A DNA stretch of 64,000 nucleotides from Anisakis pegreffii (taxonomy: Eukaryota > Nematoda > Chromadorea > Rhabditida > Anisakidae): assembly GCA_035041965.1 (NCBI GenBank), contig JAPYMA010001512.1:30832-94831 (forward strand), read 5' to 3'. Shown one piece after another: positions 12,259 through 27,300 of the stretch (position 1 is the first letter of the stretch; each line of letters begins with the position of its first letter). The translations under genes were made by a program, and so were the position numbers. Under the pieces are notes generated by a model, which saw nothing but the letters and a program-made list of their open reading frames with translations, searched no databases and was not told the DNA's origin.

Positions 12259-15101
12259 GAATTGAATTTGTGTTGAATATCGCCATAATGTTTTACGAAT
12301 GTACTCATTTTAATCGCTTCGAGTAATTATGCCTGTGTTATTGTTTCCTCAATGCTATGAGGGAGGCGTTGAAGTTTAGCTGATTGAAGTATAATTTGTC
12401 GATGATGGAATGCTAGCGAGATTGGTCTGGAACAATGGTTATTATGCATGTGCTATGTGTTCGGGTCCGAAATTTGTCATGATGAATCTGGAGAATGGTA
12501 TATACAACAAAAACTGTTATGTATGATGTGCAATTAGATTGAAATTTTTTAGAATGATATTTACAGATGTAGATCTACTTAGATATAGTGCAGTGATTAT
12601 TATTACTGTAGAACGAACGTGATTTATTCGAATGTTTTGACTAGACGTTTGCTCCGTTTTTTTCGTCACCTTTGCGATTTCTCAATAATCGCGACATTCA
12701 CAGGTGCTTTGTTATTATTTTACTGAATGAATGTTTATCATTTATACAAAGATGTCACACTTAGCACATTTATACAAAGATTTTTTTATTAAATGCTTAT
12801 CATTTCCTCAAATGTAAACATGTGATCCGCCTTGGTAAGTGTCAATTGAATGTTTCTGATGAACGAACCTGAGTCATATTGTTGGCTGACTGCTAAAACT
12901 AGGGAACCTCTTGCTTGATTAATCGAAAATTGTTCTTTAGAACTCTACGGTACCCGTTTCAAGTTTACATGTTTATATTGTTTTGTTATTTTTGTACTTG
13001 ATAGAATTTCTTCGAAGACCAACGCGATTGTTCATATGATCATTCGCATTCTTCAGACGATGTGAATTTGTATAGAATTATTCGGTTTAAAGTGTCTTCA
13101 CATGCCAAATTATTCAATCATATTGATGTGCAACAACACTATTCAACACCTGTATAACACTGATCTATTCGAATGTTACTGATGAATGAATATTAAAATC
13201 GAATGTCGAAAAGTAATAAACCTTCAGCTCAATTTTCATTAAATCAGTTCCCATAACCTCATTCGTGGAGACATTTTCAGGTAATGTTCAAGTATCTCCT
13301 TCAACTCTTGTACTTATCCACTCCTTCAAAAATCCGATAAGAGTAGTTACTGTTACTTTTTTGATAGCTTTGATTATCTGGTGGAATCTTATAAAAACGA
13401 TCTGATTGCCCAACAGTTCCCATCGGGGAAGATTACCTGTTTTTGGGTAATTTGAAGGTGTCGGGGGGAATTGGAAGGAGTTGGGAAATTAGTACTCGTA
13501 GAGTTGCGTGAGAACCGCTGTAATAGCCGAAAAGCATCTCATTATAACGCAACTTAAAGATCCTTTTGAGTAAACGACGTAACTTTGGGAAGTGATGCGC
13601 AATTTGGGTACGGGTCACGTATCGCACATTAATATATTCATTGGCTGTTTGCAAATACAGTTTTGTCTTTTGTTATGCAACAACTCATTAGGAATAAGTG
13701 AATCTCGTTTGAAGACATCCATGCAGCATGCATAATCGATAGCATTCAATCGTTAATGTACGCATTCATACAAATATCCGATTTCATTGTCTACAATTTG
13801 AGCAAAATTCTCTTACAATTAGCTAGCTAACTGATGCTGAATAGTAATCATCTCTCTCTATCTATTAGATCATAGAGTTCAACGGAACTACAGTAAATAG
13901 TTGTGCACTGTTTCGTATCGATGTGGTGACGAAAGGACAGCGATCGCTATTACACAATTATAATGGGTCATGCATACTTGTATTTAAAATAAATACAATA
14001 GCACGCGCAAACATGCATTTGAACATTTGTAACACTGAAATGAATAGTATCCTCTTTCCGGTCAGTGCAAACATTCACCCTCTTGAATGAAATCAATGCA
14101 AATCATCATCAATAGATGTTTGCTTGCCTTTTATTTTCCAGTCTTACATCAAAGCTGCTATAGAATAGCTGTTGCATGATGAGACATCATTCACTACGAC
14201 TAAATGCTCTTGACGTCCTGTTTTTATGCTTCATAAGCAATTTGTTGGGAAATCTGATCCAAATCTTGCTTTCACAGGGAGTGATCGAGATTTGGTTCGA
14301 TATCTTCTCCGCATTTCCCACCAAGAACAGATTCGACCCTTCTCGTGATCAAAATCGTGAAGTGACAATCAATCACGAACCTCCGTCCTTCTCGTGAATA
14401 TCGAAACAAATCCCATCAAGAGAACAAAATCATCCAAATCACAAGGTGACAGATGCAGCTTCTTTGAATCAGCTCAAACCTCGTCACTTGCTTTATCACG
14501 AACTTAGAACAAAAACAACCAAATGGCAGAAATTTATTCAAATCAGAAAATGAACAAACAAAACATTCAGCAGCAGCACAAAAGAATATGATTGTGATGA
14601 AGAGAGTGTAAAAGACGATTACTCTAAACGATCGGTATTGTTGATATGCGAAGATGAACGTTTCATGGCATGTTGTTGTTTGCAATTCATGAACACAAAC
14701 AACACTTGCGAGTGCACACCACCGATCGCTGCACCTCCAACTTTTTACATCGGCTTTACTTCTGATCTTCTGAAAGTCTTTCAATTTCACAACAAGTGCC
14801 ATCATCAGTTAGATATTGATATCGCCATAATGATATCTTGAAAACATTATTATTATTGAGATTCGCTAGGTCAGCATTATCAATACTTAATTATCTGCAG
14901 GGCATGAACTGTTGCTTAGTGGTTAGCCAAGCCTGAGGGTGCAGATTAATTCCATTGATTTAGCCTGATTAGTCGCATTGATTTCTGTTTCTGTTATTAA
15001 GCCAGCGCCAGCTTCCATCTTTTTGCTCATATCTATCTGTTCATGCAGAAATTGTGCATTGATGACATTCGAACGGCACCGGGAACCGCAAAATGCGGCA
15101 A
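12259..15101. other. Intergenic, no gene supported
   Basis: Apart from the G-rich repeat at 13416-13492 I see only short frames with non-ATG starts or poor composition. Confidence 0.5.
13416..13492 (+). repeat. Dispersed G-rich repeat, copy 1
   Basis: A block CCATCGGGG, TTTTTGGGTAATTTGAAGG, then G-rich sequence and GGGAAATTAG. It is matched at about 20084-20152, and partly at about 20772-20835 (TTACCCGTTTTGGATGATG followed by GGGGGAGGGGG). Confidence 0.6.
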
Positions 15102-15829
15102 TCAACTCTCACCTGACTCTTTGGGTTCATTAGTGTCAGTCGATACTTTTTCTTTGCTACCACTTTTCTTCTCATTGCTTTCATCAGTTTTTTCCGCACT
15201 TTTACTTTTTGATTGACTCGTCTTCGTCGTGGTCTTCGTGGTCTGCATAATCAAATTCATTCATTATTGCTTCATTTCTGTCTTTATACCATTTAGGTTA
15301 GACGACCATTCAAGATTGAAAGCACTCAAGAAAGGAAACAATTAATAAATTTATGAAACAATTCTCTGGACACTGCAATATTGCTGGTTCAGTGGAATGT
15401 GAAACAGGAAAGAATGATGGCAGCAGCGTGTGCTGCCAACAAACAATTGCAGAAGGACATTTATATGGTCTTAATGAATTAGTTTGATAATTTCTCATCG
15501 AACAAATGAAATGCTCAAAACGATGAACAGATCGCACCTTACTCGCAGCTCCCTTTTGCTTTCGTAAGGCCCACATGAAATGTGACGAATACATGATGAT
15601 GTAAGCGAGCAGAATGACCAGAATGAGTATCGTATATCCAAAACTAGCAACAAAATACCAAAGAAAACTTGGACATGGATCCTCGTCTTCTGACGACCAT
15701 ATCACTCTTCTTCTTCTTCTTCGTTAAAATTTACCCAAAAACCACCCCGAGCCTTCGTACAGTGACCAAATGACTCGACATTCGCCACTTACCACTTTTA
15801 TTAACTCGTACAATATGCAAATTTTGCAT
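15102..15829 (-). CDS. Small single-pass membrane protein (3 exons)
   Basis: Exons 15829-15793, 15689-15538 and 15242-15102 on the minus strand join in phase to about 109 aa. The start is MQNLHIVRVNKSEDEDP. A strongly hydrophobic helix follows at about residues 22-45 (FVASFGYTILILVILLAYII), then basic WALRKQKG and a Lys/Ser/Thr-rich, charged tail ending ESGES. The first donor is GTAAGTG and the second acceptor TCGTCAG, and the split codon (G+AA) matches across them. By the positive-inside rule the basic tail would be cytoplasmic. I do not recognise the family; size and layout resemble small accessory channel subunits, but no diagnostic motif is visible. A GT at 15113-15112 in the last exon could be a donor to further exons. 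Confidence 0.55.
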
Positions 15830-18326
15830 TTTTTCAATATTCCAATATAAACTGCTAACTGCTAACAATAAGCTGATAATGAATTTGCTGATGGATTACT
15901 TATTGAATGCAGCTGCGAGACATTTGAATTCGAACAGATCTCTGCAGAGATATTATTCCTACAACACGCATAGAATCATGTTTGCACCGAGCACGCATTG
16001 AATCAGAAAAGAATTTCATAATAATTGCCATCGAGCAAACGGCTAAACAAGCAATTTCATCACTGTCAAAAATGTGATGTTCTTTGAAAGGAACGAATTC
16101 GTCTTACGAACTAGCTATGCTCTCGATACCATGTGATCAACTTAGCTATGAGTAGTTCCTCAACAATTTTTACGAGGATAGCGGGGAAATGCTGCTATTC
16201 AAGCGCATTACTCAGTTGCAATTGGTGGTTAGTTAGCAAGTGGCTAATATGGAATTGAATTTTTGAAGATTTTCAACAAATTGAAATCGCTCTGTAAAAA
16301 TTTCACAATTCCTCAAAATAGAATATAATCACAATTAGTTGTTTAGTGTTTGTGATGGTATTCAGTATGTGCGATTACAAGTTTTAGTATTCAGAGTAGT
16401 TTGCTCTTGGATATTGTTTTAGTAGTCAAATAAGTTTTCATAAAAGGCATTATTTTTGGCGTAATCTCGATAGGAATTGAGTGAACAAATACGCATAAAG
16501 TAAAGTTGTGTTAGTTTTACTGCAAACATTGCGTGCTTGACGGATTATGACACTCATTAATCATCAACATTCCGCATTTCTGTTAACCGATCATTCACGC
16601 AGGCAGCAGCGTTCTTTGCTCTTTTGATGAACAGTTTCGATCATAGTGATGACGGGGCGACCATGATCAGTACATGCTAGATACCTGTGTTCCGACAAAG
16701 ATTTGCGTTTCTGCAGTTATTAGCTGCCATCGTGCTCATATTTGGCTTGAACCTGCTTGGCTTCACGCAAGAGAAGTTATTGTCATGTGCTAATAGTCTG
16801 TCACCCGTAATATATCTATCAGCCAAGGATTTTTGTGGTAGTTGTCTTCATTGTAGACGCTGAGAAATTGCATCGGTTAATTCTTATCGATGCTTGTCTT
16901 CATAGCTGATCCATCGCACTCGAAAAAAAAGCTCGAATGTGTGAAGTGATTGACACGAATGGTCTTCATAGCTGAACAAATGCGCATTTCACTAATTAGA
17001 TGTGCAAACTCAAATAGCACAGAAATGAACTAAAACCACGATACGATAAGCCAATTATGACAGCAAAATGCAAGCTAGTTTGCTCACAATTAGATGCTCG
17101 GCTCCATTGTCAGTATAGTTTCATGTGATAACTCCATCAGAGAATTTATAACTTCATCTGATAACTCCATCAGAGAACGTTTTTCTTTGTGTTTTGCTTG
17201 TTTCATCGTAATTTTGATGGATTGTCTCGTTTAGTTCATTACTAGAATATCAGCGTGTTCTCAGATGTTTGTGGTGATATTAAACAATGCACTGTGCAAC
17301 CGTAATAACTGTATTAGTATTATTAGTTCTCCTTTTGACAAGCGAAAATCGGCAAGTCGGTTTACCTCTGGATATCTGTAATGTGCAGAGTTGTTGAAAT
17401 TATATTTGTCAATATTGTTTGGTATCAGTGAATAGGTCAAGGTAATCGAAACTCTCTGCTGCTTTTTACATAATCAAGCATAAAACCGGTTCATAGTTGA
17501 TCCATGCGACATCTGTTTGGTGTCTGATGAATTCATGTGACACTGAACGTATCACTGGATTGATCGGCCGTTTCATCTTTAAATGGTTACAAATTGCGCA
17601 CTTACCGAGAGTAAACGGCCGAATATGTCCAAAGAATATTGTTGTTGGTGGATATTTTTCAAAAGCGTTGAGATCGAGGGAGTTCGCTTAGAATTCGTCA
17701 CTTTCTTGGATCACGTCCTTAAATTATGTGATGCAGCTGAGCGGTAATATCAGATTGGAACGCGAACGTTTTAATTCATTCTTGATATACACGAGTGATT
17801 ATACTTTGATCAGAATCACCTGTAACGGTCGTATCCAAATGATTTGTCAACTTAAATGATCAAATTTCCGTTTTCGAATCATTTTCATAAAATTGAAGAA
17901 TGTTCGTGATGCAAACAGAAACATCGGAAAAAAATATTTCGCCAGGATCAATAACAAATCAAATGAAATCTGAAAGAAATCTGCAAAAATTTTCTTTCGT
18001 CTTTATCGATTAATAGAACTTGTTTCTGTGGAATCTTCATTTTTTCGCTCATACAAACGTGTGTTTTGAACAATTCAGTGATGTCATACAATTACATGTT
18101 CTCACCAGAGAATCTTGCTTGATAAAATATCAGCTGAAAATGTCTATAAATTCGGTGGTGATTGACCTTTTCATATCGTTTTTTCATATTCCAGTTTCTT
18201 AAGCGAGCGCTTTTCTCGTCTTTTTTCGCTTCATTCAGTCTGTTCAAATGCCATTCTAATTGTAATCTGCATAAAGCAATTTTTTATTTTCAAGTAAGTA
18301 TTACTTTGAATCCATTCTTGTTACAG
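15830..18326. other. Intergenic, no gene supported
   Basis: AT-rich, with a short near-tandem ATAACTCCATCAGAGAA at about 17130-17178. It lies between the divergent starts of the small membrane protein (-) and the acidic gene (+), so both promoters may be here. Confidence 0.5.
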
Positions 18327-18332
18327 GAAATC

Positions 18333-21300
18333 ATGAAAACTACGATGGAAAACGATGCCGAACACCGCTCGGATGTTTCCTCTCAACCGAATAGTGATTC
18401 TGCAGATAAATGTGATGCCAAAGAAGGCGATCACGAAGTGATATTGGATGCGGCTGGACTGGAGCAGAGGCTTTCTGCTGAAGAGGTGTTTGGTTGATAT
18501 ATTCATCCGTGTGATCTTATTCGATTCTTGCTTAATCAAGTTTTTTTTTGGGGGAAATGAACTCCGAACCGCATCAACATCTCTGTTTCCGTTCGTTATG
18601 CATCACAAAAACGGTTCCGTTTATGGAGATGTATAAAGTTGGATCATAAGATTGAAATTAACACATTTGTCATGTCCGATGAAGAATCCACATAATATCC
18701 ATGTTGGTTTTCGGAAAATCGTTTGGCCGAATCATTTTCACAAAACACTCACCGACGTTTAAACTAATAACAATGTTTCGATATAGTGGACTGCTCGCTT
18801 GGCATTTACGAATCTCCTCGTTGCGAAAGTTACTTTGCTGTGACTGTGCAGTAGATGTTTTACTTTCAGATTGAGCAATCAAATGGCAAAACGTCTTTAA
18901 ATGATGCAATTCACGAGCATGAAGAAACCGAAGATGTCGAAATTTTTCAAGGTGGGCAGTTTACTTCTTCTTTCAGCACTAAATTTAACCACTGTCACAT
19001 CATCGTTAGTTATTAATTCATCATTTCGTAACTCGATTTTACAATTTACAAAATATTTTCCTCTCTCACTTTTGCATTCTTCAAGAAGAATATAGGTGAT
19101 GTTCATCAATTGTGATCAGTACAATTCAACGATGTTTTCGCAATATATTTTGTGTTTAATGGTCCTTAATAGGACAGCATTTTCGTATTGCATGGGTTAA
19201 GCAGTCAAAAATTTAACGAAGTTACCGATTTTTTGTCCCAAGTTCATCATATCAATGAGAAAACGATTGAATAACATTTGATCACACATCATGAAAGGAG
19301 ATCATACAAAGTGCATTAAGCATTCAACATAAAACTTGAAAATACTTTACGGACTTTAAATGGAAGTAAATTGCCTATAGATCTGATAAAACTAGAGATC
19401 ATGAATTCATTAATCGTTGAAATACGCTCACTTTTCCTATTCGCATGAAAAGGGTGCGAAAAACAAATAATATGCAAATCAAAATCATGCCCTATAGACT
19501 GTATAAATGGTAATTGTGTTGATGAAGTACTTGACAGCTTAGCATCACTACTTCGTTGAGGAATTTCTGTTGATAATCTGTGTTTACAGACTATTATTTT
19601 CGGAATAATGCCCACCAATAATAATCTTTGAATAATGCGCAATAATTTGGTGTCAACATACGACATATCACAAACAAATGATTATCACATGCAAATTCGT
19701 GCCTGTTTTTCGGAGAAACAATACGCGAATGACCATAACCAATAGATGATCATATGGTTTATCAAATGAACAACATGCTTAATCTGCATAGTTTAATACG
19801 GATCGGATCATGATGTACCGTATCATGATGTGCGCCATATGTGGGCGTGTTTTGTGAGTTATCAAGGTCGTTTTGAGTTTTGGGGATTCCCCAATTCGCG
19901 AAACGTTGATTTCGGTTTCTCAGTGTGCAATATAACAAGTAGACTGGTGTGTAGCAAACAGTAAAATGCTTCAATTCAGAATGTGATTGTGATTCAAAGT
20001 CCCGAAGATCAGCAGCTCATACGAAACTTAGACGAGTGAAATATCTCATATTTTAAGCATGAAGTTACACATTAAATCAGTTGTTCTCATTGGGGGTGGA
20101 ATTGCTCATTTTGGGTAATTTGGAGGATAATGGAGGAGGTCGAGAAATTAGGATTTTGTGCAGTTGTTATGTTGTGATAGAATTGTGATGGTGTTTTTTA
20201 ACTCGGGTACGTAAATGCGGTTAGTTGATGGCAACATTCGTCACTTTTCTATATTCTGAGATGAGCTCGTCCGGGTCTAACATGGTTTTCATTCGTTTTT
20301 ACAGGGTTTTCATTCTTTTCCTTACTGCTGTAATCGCTCTCATAGCTTTTATCACCAAAAGTGTTCTCTTCTACTAATCTCTCATTCATTTTATTCAACA
20401 GTTAAAGTCAAATTCTCATTCTATCGAATACACTTTATAATTGATTGTTTGACAGTCGAACGTTGCTGAGCAACAATATTCGATTGCTGTATTGTTGATT
20501 TCGGTTGTCAACACTCGTCAACGCATCCAGTAAATAGTATATGCTACAGAATAAGAAAATGATTCTAACTGTGAAGTGAAATGAGACGAAACGAATCAGA
20601 AAAACTCATGAAGAGAATGATATTCGCATGTAATAGCTATGAGAGTGAATATAACACGTCTGAAAAGAATGAGAATCCATCGAAAGCAGTTTGAAGTGAG
20701 CATGTAACAGACAACAGCTTTTTATGCTATGATCATGACTGCAATACTCATAAGCACAACGCTCTGGGATAGTGATTCTCATAGGGAGTGAAATTACCCG
20801 TTTTGGATGATGTCGTGGGGGAGGGGGATAAGGGCGGCATGCTAGCTTGGTAAACGGGTATTGGAGCACCCGAACGCGAGAACCACTTGGTCTCAGTCGA
20901 AGGAGCCCACCAAAATCAAATTCTCTGATTCAATTCAATGCTGAAATCGAGATCAACTAGCTAAATAAATAAATTAAGAGGTGAAGCTGAACTCGGAACC
21001 AAATGTCGAACCAAACAAAGTCAGCGATAACGAGGACGATAAAAAAGTGCCAGATATGGTCACAGCATGTAAAGCAGCTGTAAATGACGAAGTGAAGAAA
21101 TGTGAAAATGGAATTCACACGGCCGAAAAGAACGGCGATATTTTCACAACTGAAACCAGTGGCAATATTAATAAAGAGAGGTAATTCTTCAAATTGAACG
21201 ACTTATTTTCGGTGGCATTTTGAAATTAATTTATGAGATTCCTTTGAATCTCATAAATTAATTTAACATTTATTATGCAATTGCATGAAGTACACAATTT

Positions 21301-24300
21301 AAATCATCATGCACCATTCGAGATTATTTCGTTAGGGTCAGCTGATTTCAAAAATTGGTTGCGCCAAATTCATTTGCATTGTATTTGTGCATTTGCTTTA
21401 TCACGCATGCTTGATTCTGGATGAACGGTAGACTACTACGTGAATTTGAGAGGAACAATCTTCAAGGCCTCATTGATTTCACATCCTTTCACCAACTGCA
21501 TATTTTTATGTTGATTTCATCGAACAGTACGTTGTGTTCTATTAAAGTAGACTTTACATAACTTATGAAGAACCCACACTTAAAAAGATGTATTTCTTTC
21601 TGTATTTCTTAAGTTCAATCGCTCGGCTGAGCGATAACCAAACGATCGCCATCAAACCGCCAAACTTTATCAATCCTTTTCCCTGATTTCATCAATTAAT
21701 GCAATACTAAATGATCATTCGCCACATTAAAACTGTCAGAATGTTTTCTGAAAAAGTGAATAATATCTTACAAATGCGAATGCAAATTTGCAAAAGAAAT
21801 CCTACATTATCCACTTCCACCAAAAAATGCAGCCAAACAGCTTTTTTTCTTGACAATGATGATATGTTTATTCACTTTTTTAGCAGATATTTTGACTTTA
21901 CAATTTATCGGAATGTTGTCTGAAACGAATGAAATCATTTGAAAACGAAAAACGGTTCATTCATAAGAAGAGCTCTTGGTGTTAGTTCAGTGAGAGATTA
22001 TACAATAGCGCTATGTTCTTACTGTCAAGAAATATTGAATTTCACTTGGCTTCTTCAATAACATTTCAGCGATACAATCAACAGGTACATTAATAATCAA
22101 CAAATGCTGACAGTACAATATCAGTCTAAAAATCTTTAATTTTCACTTTCTATGTTGAAAATTTCTTTCATTGAATTTCTCACCATTCATCGACAAAAAA
22201 TTCTTTCGGATTTGTTGCAGATGCTTTCTCACTGTTCTACAAAATTATAATTTTCTGCTCCTGAAATACTTCTCCTGAAAACTGAAAGGATGCATTTGGT
22301 TATTCCAAGTATTCAAATGTTGTTAATATTCTAGCAGACACGTCGTCGGTGTTTCGTTAATTTCGCTATTTTTGTAAAAACTACTTGCGCTTTCATGTGT
22401 AGTGCACCACTGAATCTGAAGCTTTGCAAAAATTGAATAGCTTTTCATCTAAACTGAAGTTAGACTTGCCATTTCTTTGGAACTCTTTCTCTGGAAGCAA
22501 TATACTTCGCTGCTTTTTCACTTTACATCATCAATATTGCTCATTGTCAGTGATCTAAAATAGGCGCTGATTGCGCTCGATTCTGTCAATTCACAATCAT
22601 AAATTTTCGTTAGGGATGTTTCCTTATGGATTTTGAAAATTCTCAAAACTTATAAAATAGGAACATTACAAAAGTGCTATAAATAACGTATGTTACATTA
22701 ATGACTTCATCGTGACGATAATATTATCGTTTCTTTAGAACACCAAACAAGCAACTGACACACTGTGTTGCTCTCACGATTAGCTAGCTATAGCTTATAA
22801 TCGAATCAGTGTAAAGATGGACGTTTTATCTGTATCAGCTAACAAAAAGTACATATCTCTGACGTAAGATTTAGTAATGTGAGGAATATGGTGCAGCCAA
22901 TGGACACCGCTTTTCATATTTTAATCCGTTCTTTGTGTCTTCTGATAGCTACATAAGTCGGTTAATCCATTCATCTGAAACGACGAGCCACACGTTCAAC
23001 CCATCAAAAACTAATCTTCAACCGTTCAAGTAATATCGAAGCAAAATCGAAATTGATTGTGAGCTTTTGACACCGTTTAGTCAAACAAATATTCGCTTAG
23101 CTCTTTCATCCAACTTACCAAGCACTTAAGCAAATGCAATTAGTTGCAGAGTGGTAAATGAACACCTGCCTAACTAACTGTAACGTAAATGATCTAGTTA
23201 TATCGTGAACATTCGGAATGCTTCACGGCTGGTTGCATGTAGCATTCCGTTGATTGGATAGCATTTTGCTTGATGTGGTGTTAGCAGTGTTCGTTGTTTT
23301 AGTGTGATGATGCACTTTTTGTATACAAAAATGTGTTTGAATCGATGATTTGGCTGCAGATCGATGCAAAAACCAAAAGTGTTATTTAGGCGGAACGCAG
23401 TGATGTTGGCGTTGCTTACGATCAAATGGCAGTCATAATCAGAACTATTCAAAACATCCTTTTCTCCGTTCAAGTCAACCAAAACCTTTGACGTCAATCT
23501 TTCCGAAAGCAACCGATATAAATTTTTCCAACCAATTCATATTGTTCTCCTCTTTGAATTGATTCGAACATTTTCAGAATCGTATTGTTTTTCCACTCGT
23601 CTATCACTCTTCAAAGAAACTTTGTTCATTTCACCGCCAGTTTTTCCAACATTTTTGATATTACATTTTTTTCAGTTGCCATATTACCATTTATATTTGT
23701 GTAGGACCATTTACATACAAAAAATCTGTGATTACAATGTGTGATAATGAGTGACGAGTCGTTTATGTAGCCAAGCAGGCAGGCAGGCGATATGATAAAT
23801 TTGAGACTGTGCATGAACGAAATAACTGCAATCTCCTAAAAATAAACGTATCGTGATCATGCCGACAGTGTTTAATTAATTTATTGAATGTTCAGTCTAG
23901 TTTTAATGGAATGAAAACGAAAACATTTCGTTGAGAGAATACATCGTAATGCAATAATTGCCCATCAGAACACTATGTCTACCAACGATGTTCCTGTTTA
24001 TGAAAAAGGAAAAGTTTGCAGTTTACAAAAAATAACTGAATTATAAGGACAAATGTCAAATCTGTTTGTTTCACCTGCACAAAAGTATCACGCATTCGGT
24101 TACGCAGAGTGTTCTTTGCTCCCCTTAATTTAATTATGATTTTTTGCATAACAAAACAATTTCTTCAAGTTTTTATTAGCACTATATAACTCCATTTATA
24201 ACTTGTAACTGCTTCAACAAGACACTTTCAGTTGCTGCTCAAATACTTTCTCGTAGCGCTATTACTCTTGTTATTTTGATATCTTCATCTATATTATGAT

Positions 24301-27300
24301 CCAATTTGAATGGAAGCAATCGCACTTTCGCCTATAATTTTCCTTTCACAAGGAGACCCACAAACAATGAGAGCATTTCTCGCTGATGTGTGTTGCTTAA
24401 ACCAGCAATCATTTGATATCTTATTCACTAATCTCCTTTCATTTGCACCAGACAGTACCTTTGTTCAAACTGTGGAAATATCGATGGTAAGCTTTTGAAA
24501 GTAGAATGGCATTGTATAGGTAGGTGTATGTTCAACATTTTGATGGATGTCTTATAAACTTCAAGAAAACGGGTTCTTTTTTTTCGTTGAAAACGTTTCT
24601 GTGGTATATCAGCTAATTTATGATCGATCAATTTTCCTGTGCAATTATTGTTAGTTGTTGTGTTTGTGGAACCATTTGAAAAGCTTTGTCTTTCTTTTGT
24701 TCAGTAGAAAAACATGAAATAATTGAGTTAAAATTGACTCAAAGAGCTTGTTCCCATAACGATGTGATATTTAATTTTACAATTCAATATTTAATTTTAT
24801 AATTTAAACAGCAACAACGACAATATCTTCGACAGAGTGGTTTTGAAAGACTTAGAGTCCTCTTTTTTATTTCTTGTACACAACGATCACTTTTAGGTAT
24901 TACAATGACAAAAATAAACAATGCTAACCAATAGTACAAGGACAAAACATTAACACATGTTACAACTACCTCATAATTCTGCTCACAAGCAACCGTCTGA
25001 TAAGATCCTTCGTCGCCGTCGTTGATTTGCACTGTCCTACGGAAAAAATCCCTTCTGGACTATAAATTCGAAAGCTTATTTTTGAAGTCACTAGACCTGC
25101 TCTGATAGCTGTGAAACGTGGAAAATTATTGCGATCTGTAATTATCGACGAGGGTGAATATCTTCAATTTGATACTATAGATCATCTTGAAATGGTATGT
25201 GCCGTGTTTTGAAGCAATGTGAACGTTCGATGCTCAACTTCTGTTGCAGTGTTACACTGCGTAAAAGGACAAGAAATCGAACTTGAACTGATTAGTGCGT
25301 CTGAATTTGTTAATTGTAAGCAATAAATAGAATCAATCAAATGACAGCACCGCTACGTACGATAAATTATCTCAAAATTACTTCTCTCAATTTCAACGTT
25401 TCAATCATAAAAAGACTTTGCTCATTCAGCGTCGAACGTTTATTGCTCTAATGTCTTGAGAAAGGTGTTCGCTTGATAACGAGGAAACGAAGTGATTGTG
25501 AATGATTTGTGAATTTGCTATTTCAATACATCTTTTTGTCACACGGCAATTTTCACGCAGTCAGAGAGCATTGTTCTGAATTTTGATTGGTTTTTTTCTG
25601 AAAATCATCTATTGAATACCTTCGATTGCGTTTGCGAATGAGAAATGTCCACCGAGCACGATAAGGGTTTATGTGAGTGCATAATTATTGAATAGGCACA
25701 ACGCCGTCATTAAAAACTTGGTATGTCCGAAACAATATTACGAGTTTTTCCTGTTTTAATTACTGAACGACTAGTTAATTACCAATCCGTGATAAGAAGA
25801 TCGAAATTTTTCTTGAATGGTAGATTGTAAACACGGCTAAAGTTTTTAAAGGTGGTTTTTAAAGGTAGTGATCGAGAATTGGGATGGTTTCGGTGGGAAA
25901 GGCTATTCTTTTTTGATGAGGAAAGGGTATTCTTAAAATTCATTTGCATTCTACTTGCATTCCGTTCATTCACAAAAGGATTATTTTTGTGTGTTATCAT
26001 GATTTTTGCTTCATGAATGAATAATTTTTATTGTATTCTTATCGATCAATACAGACAGCGTTTGATGATCAAATCAATTCTGTCAACGCACTCATCAAGT
26101 GAAACTGATGTGAATAATTTAAGTCGAACGCAATTTTGTTTAGCGTTAGCAATTGAAATTATTGCCAATATCTAATTGTATGTAAAACTAAGAAATACCT
26201 TGAAATAAGGTTAAGTTAACCGAATGGAATGCTTGAATGCGATTTTGGAAAACTGGAATTGTGAATTTTTGTGATCGAAGAAAACGTTCGAAATTATTTC
26301 TTGTTTGAAATTTTTCAAGGTATTTCAAGGAAGTTTGTTTGATAGTGAAAGTTGCAAAATTTTCGGAACAATTGGAGAACTTCTTCGAACATGTTGTCCA
26401 CCTTTGAGAGAGTTTCGTTGAAGTCGTGTGTGCGATCGTCTTAAACAGTCAAACAGGTTTCACACTTACTTAAGATGATAGCAAAAATTGGAGTTTGTTC
26501 TGAAAGAATTTTGTTTTCTCTTATTGTTTATTCAAAACAACATGTTTTCAGTATGAAATTTGATCGAATGTACTCATTTATGAGAGTTAATTTGTGAGAT
26601 TTGTACTATTTTTTGCGGAATCATTATGCTCATAAGAAAGCTGATCTGTTTTGGTTGAAATTTTTTGAAGCAGTTGTTTGGAATTTCAGTTCCTTGCTGT
26701 TAAATCGCCAACAATGTCGTAACAGTATGAGTGTATGGTCAGTCACTTGGTAAGTGATCTCAAACAATTGTCCGTTTGTGACAGCTGCTGCCGTCTCGGC
26801 ACTCCTCTAATCGTAAGAGAAAGAATATTCACAGCTCAAAGAACAAGTCCTTATCGTCGACGTGTAGAACTGAGTGAGCTATAGAGGCTTGTGGACAACA
26901 ATTGCTTCGTCAGCAAATATTATAAGTGTGTTATGATCAAATGACCTTTGTGGAATTATGAACAATCCAAATCTCTAGAGAATATCCAAAAAATGTGATC
27001 AGAGATTAAGTGTTCTGTTATGTGACTAACTTGGAGCTGAACGCTCATTCGAATTTTACACATTTCGATGCTGAACATCGAAACATTGCGTTGAAAATTT
27101 TCAGAATATTGCATTGTTGTTGTTTCATTAGCCTTCTAGACTACAAAAATTATTTATAGCTGCAATACCTAGGTGATTCAATGAGGTTTTTGAGAGGTTT
27201 TACTGATGATGACTTGTCAATTCGTTAAGCGAAATGATAAGACATTTAGAAGGAGATGCTCGGCTAACTTTTTGTTGCCATTTTTATTAATTACACGGCG

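Noticed and set aside
26696..26752. Exon-like block between TTTCAG and GTAAGT
   Set aside because: Open in one frame only, and that frame is not phase-compatible with the flanking exons of the acidic gene; no recognisable sequence.
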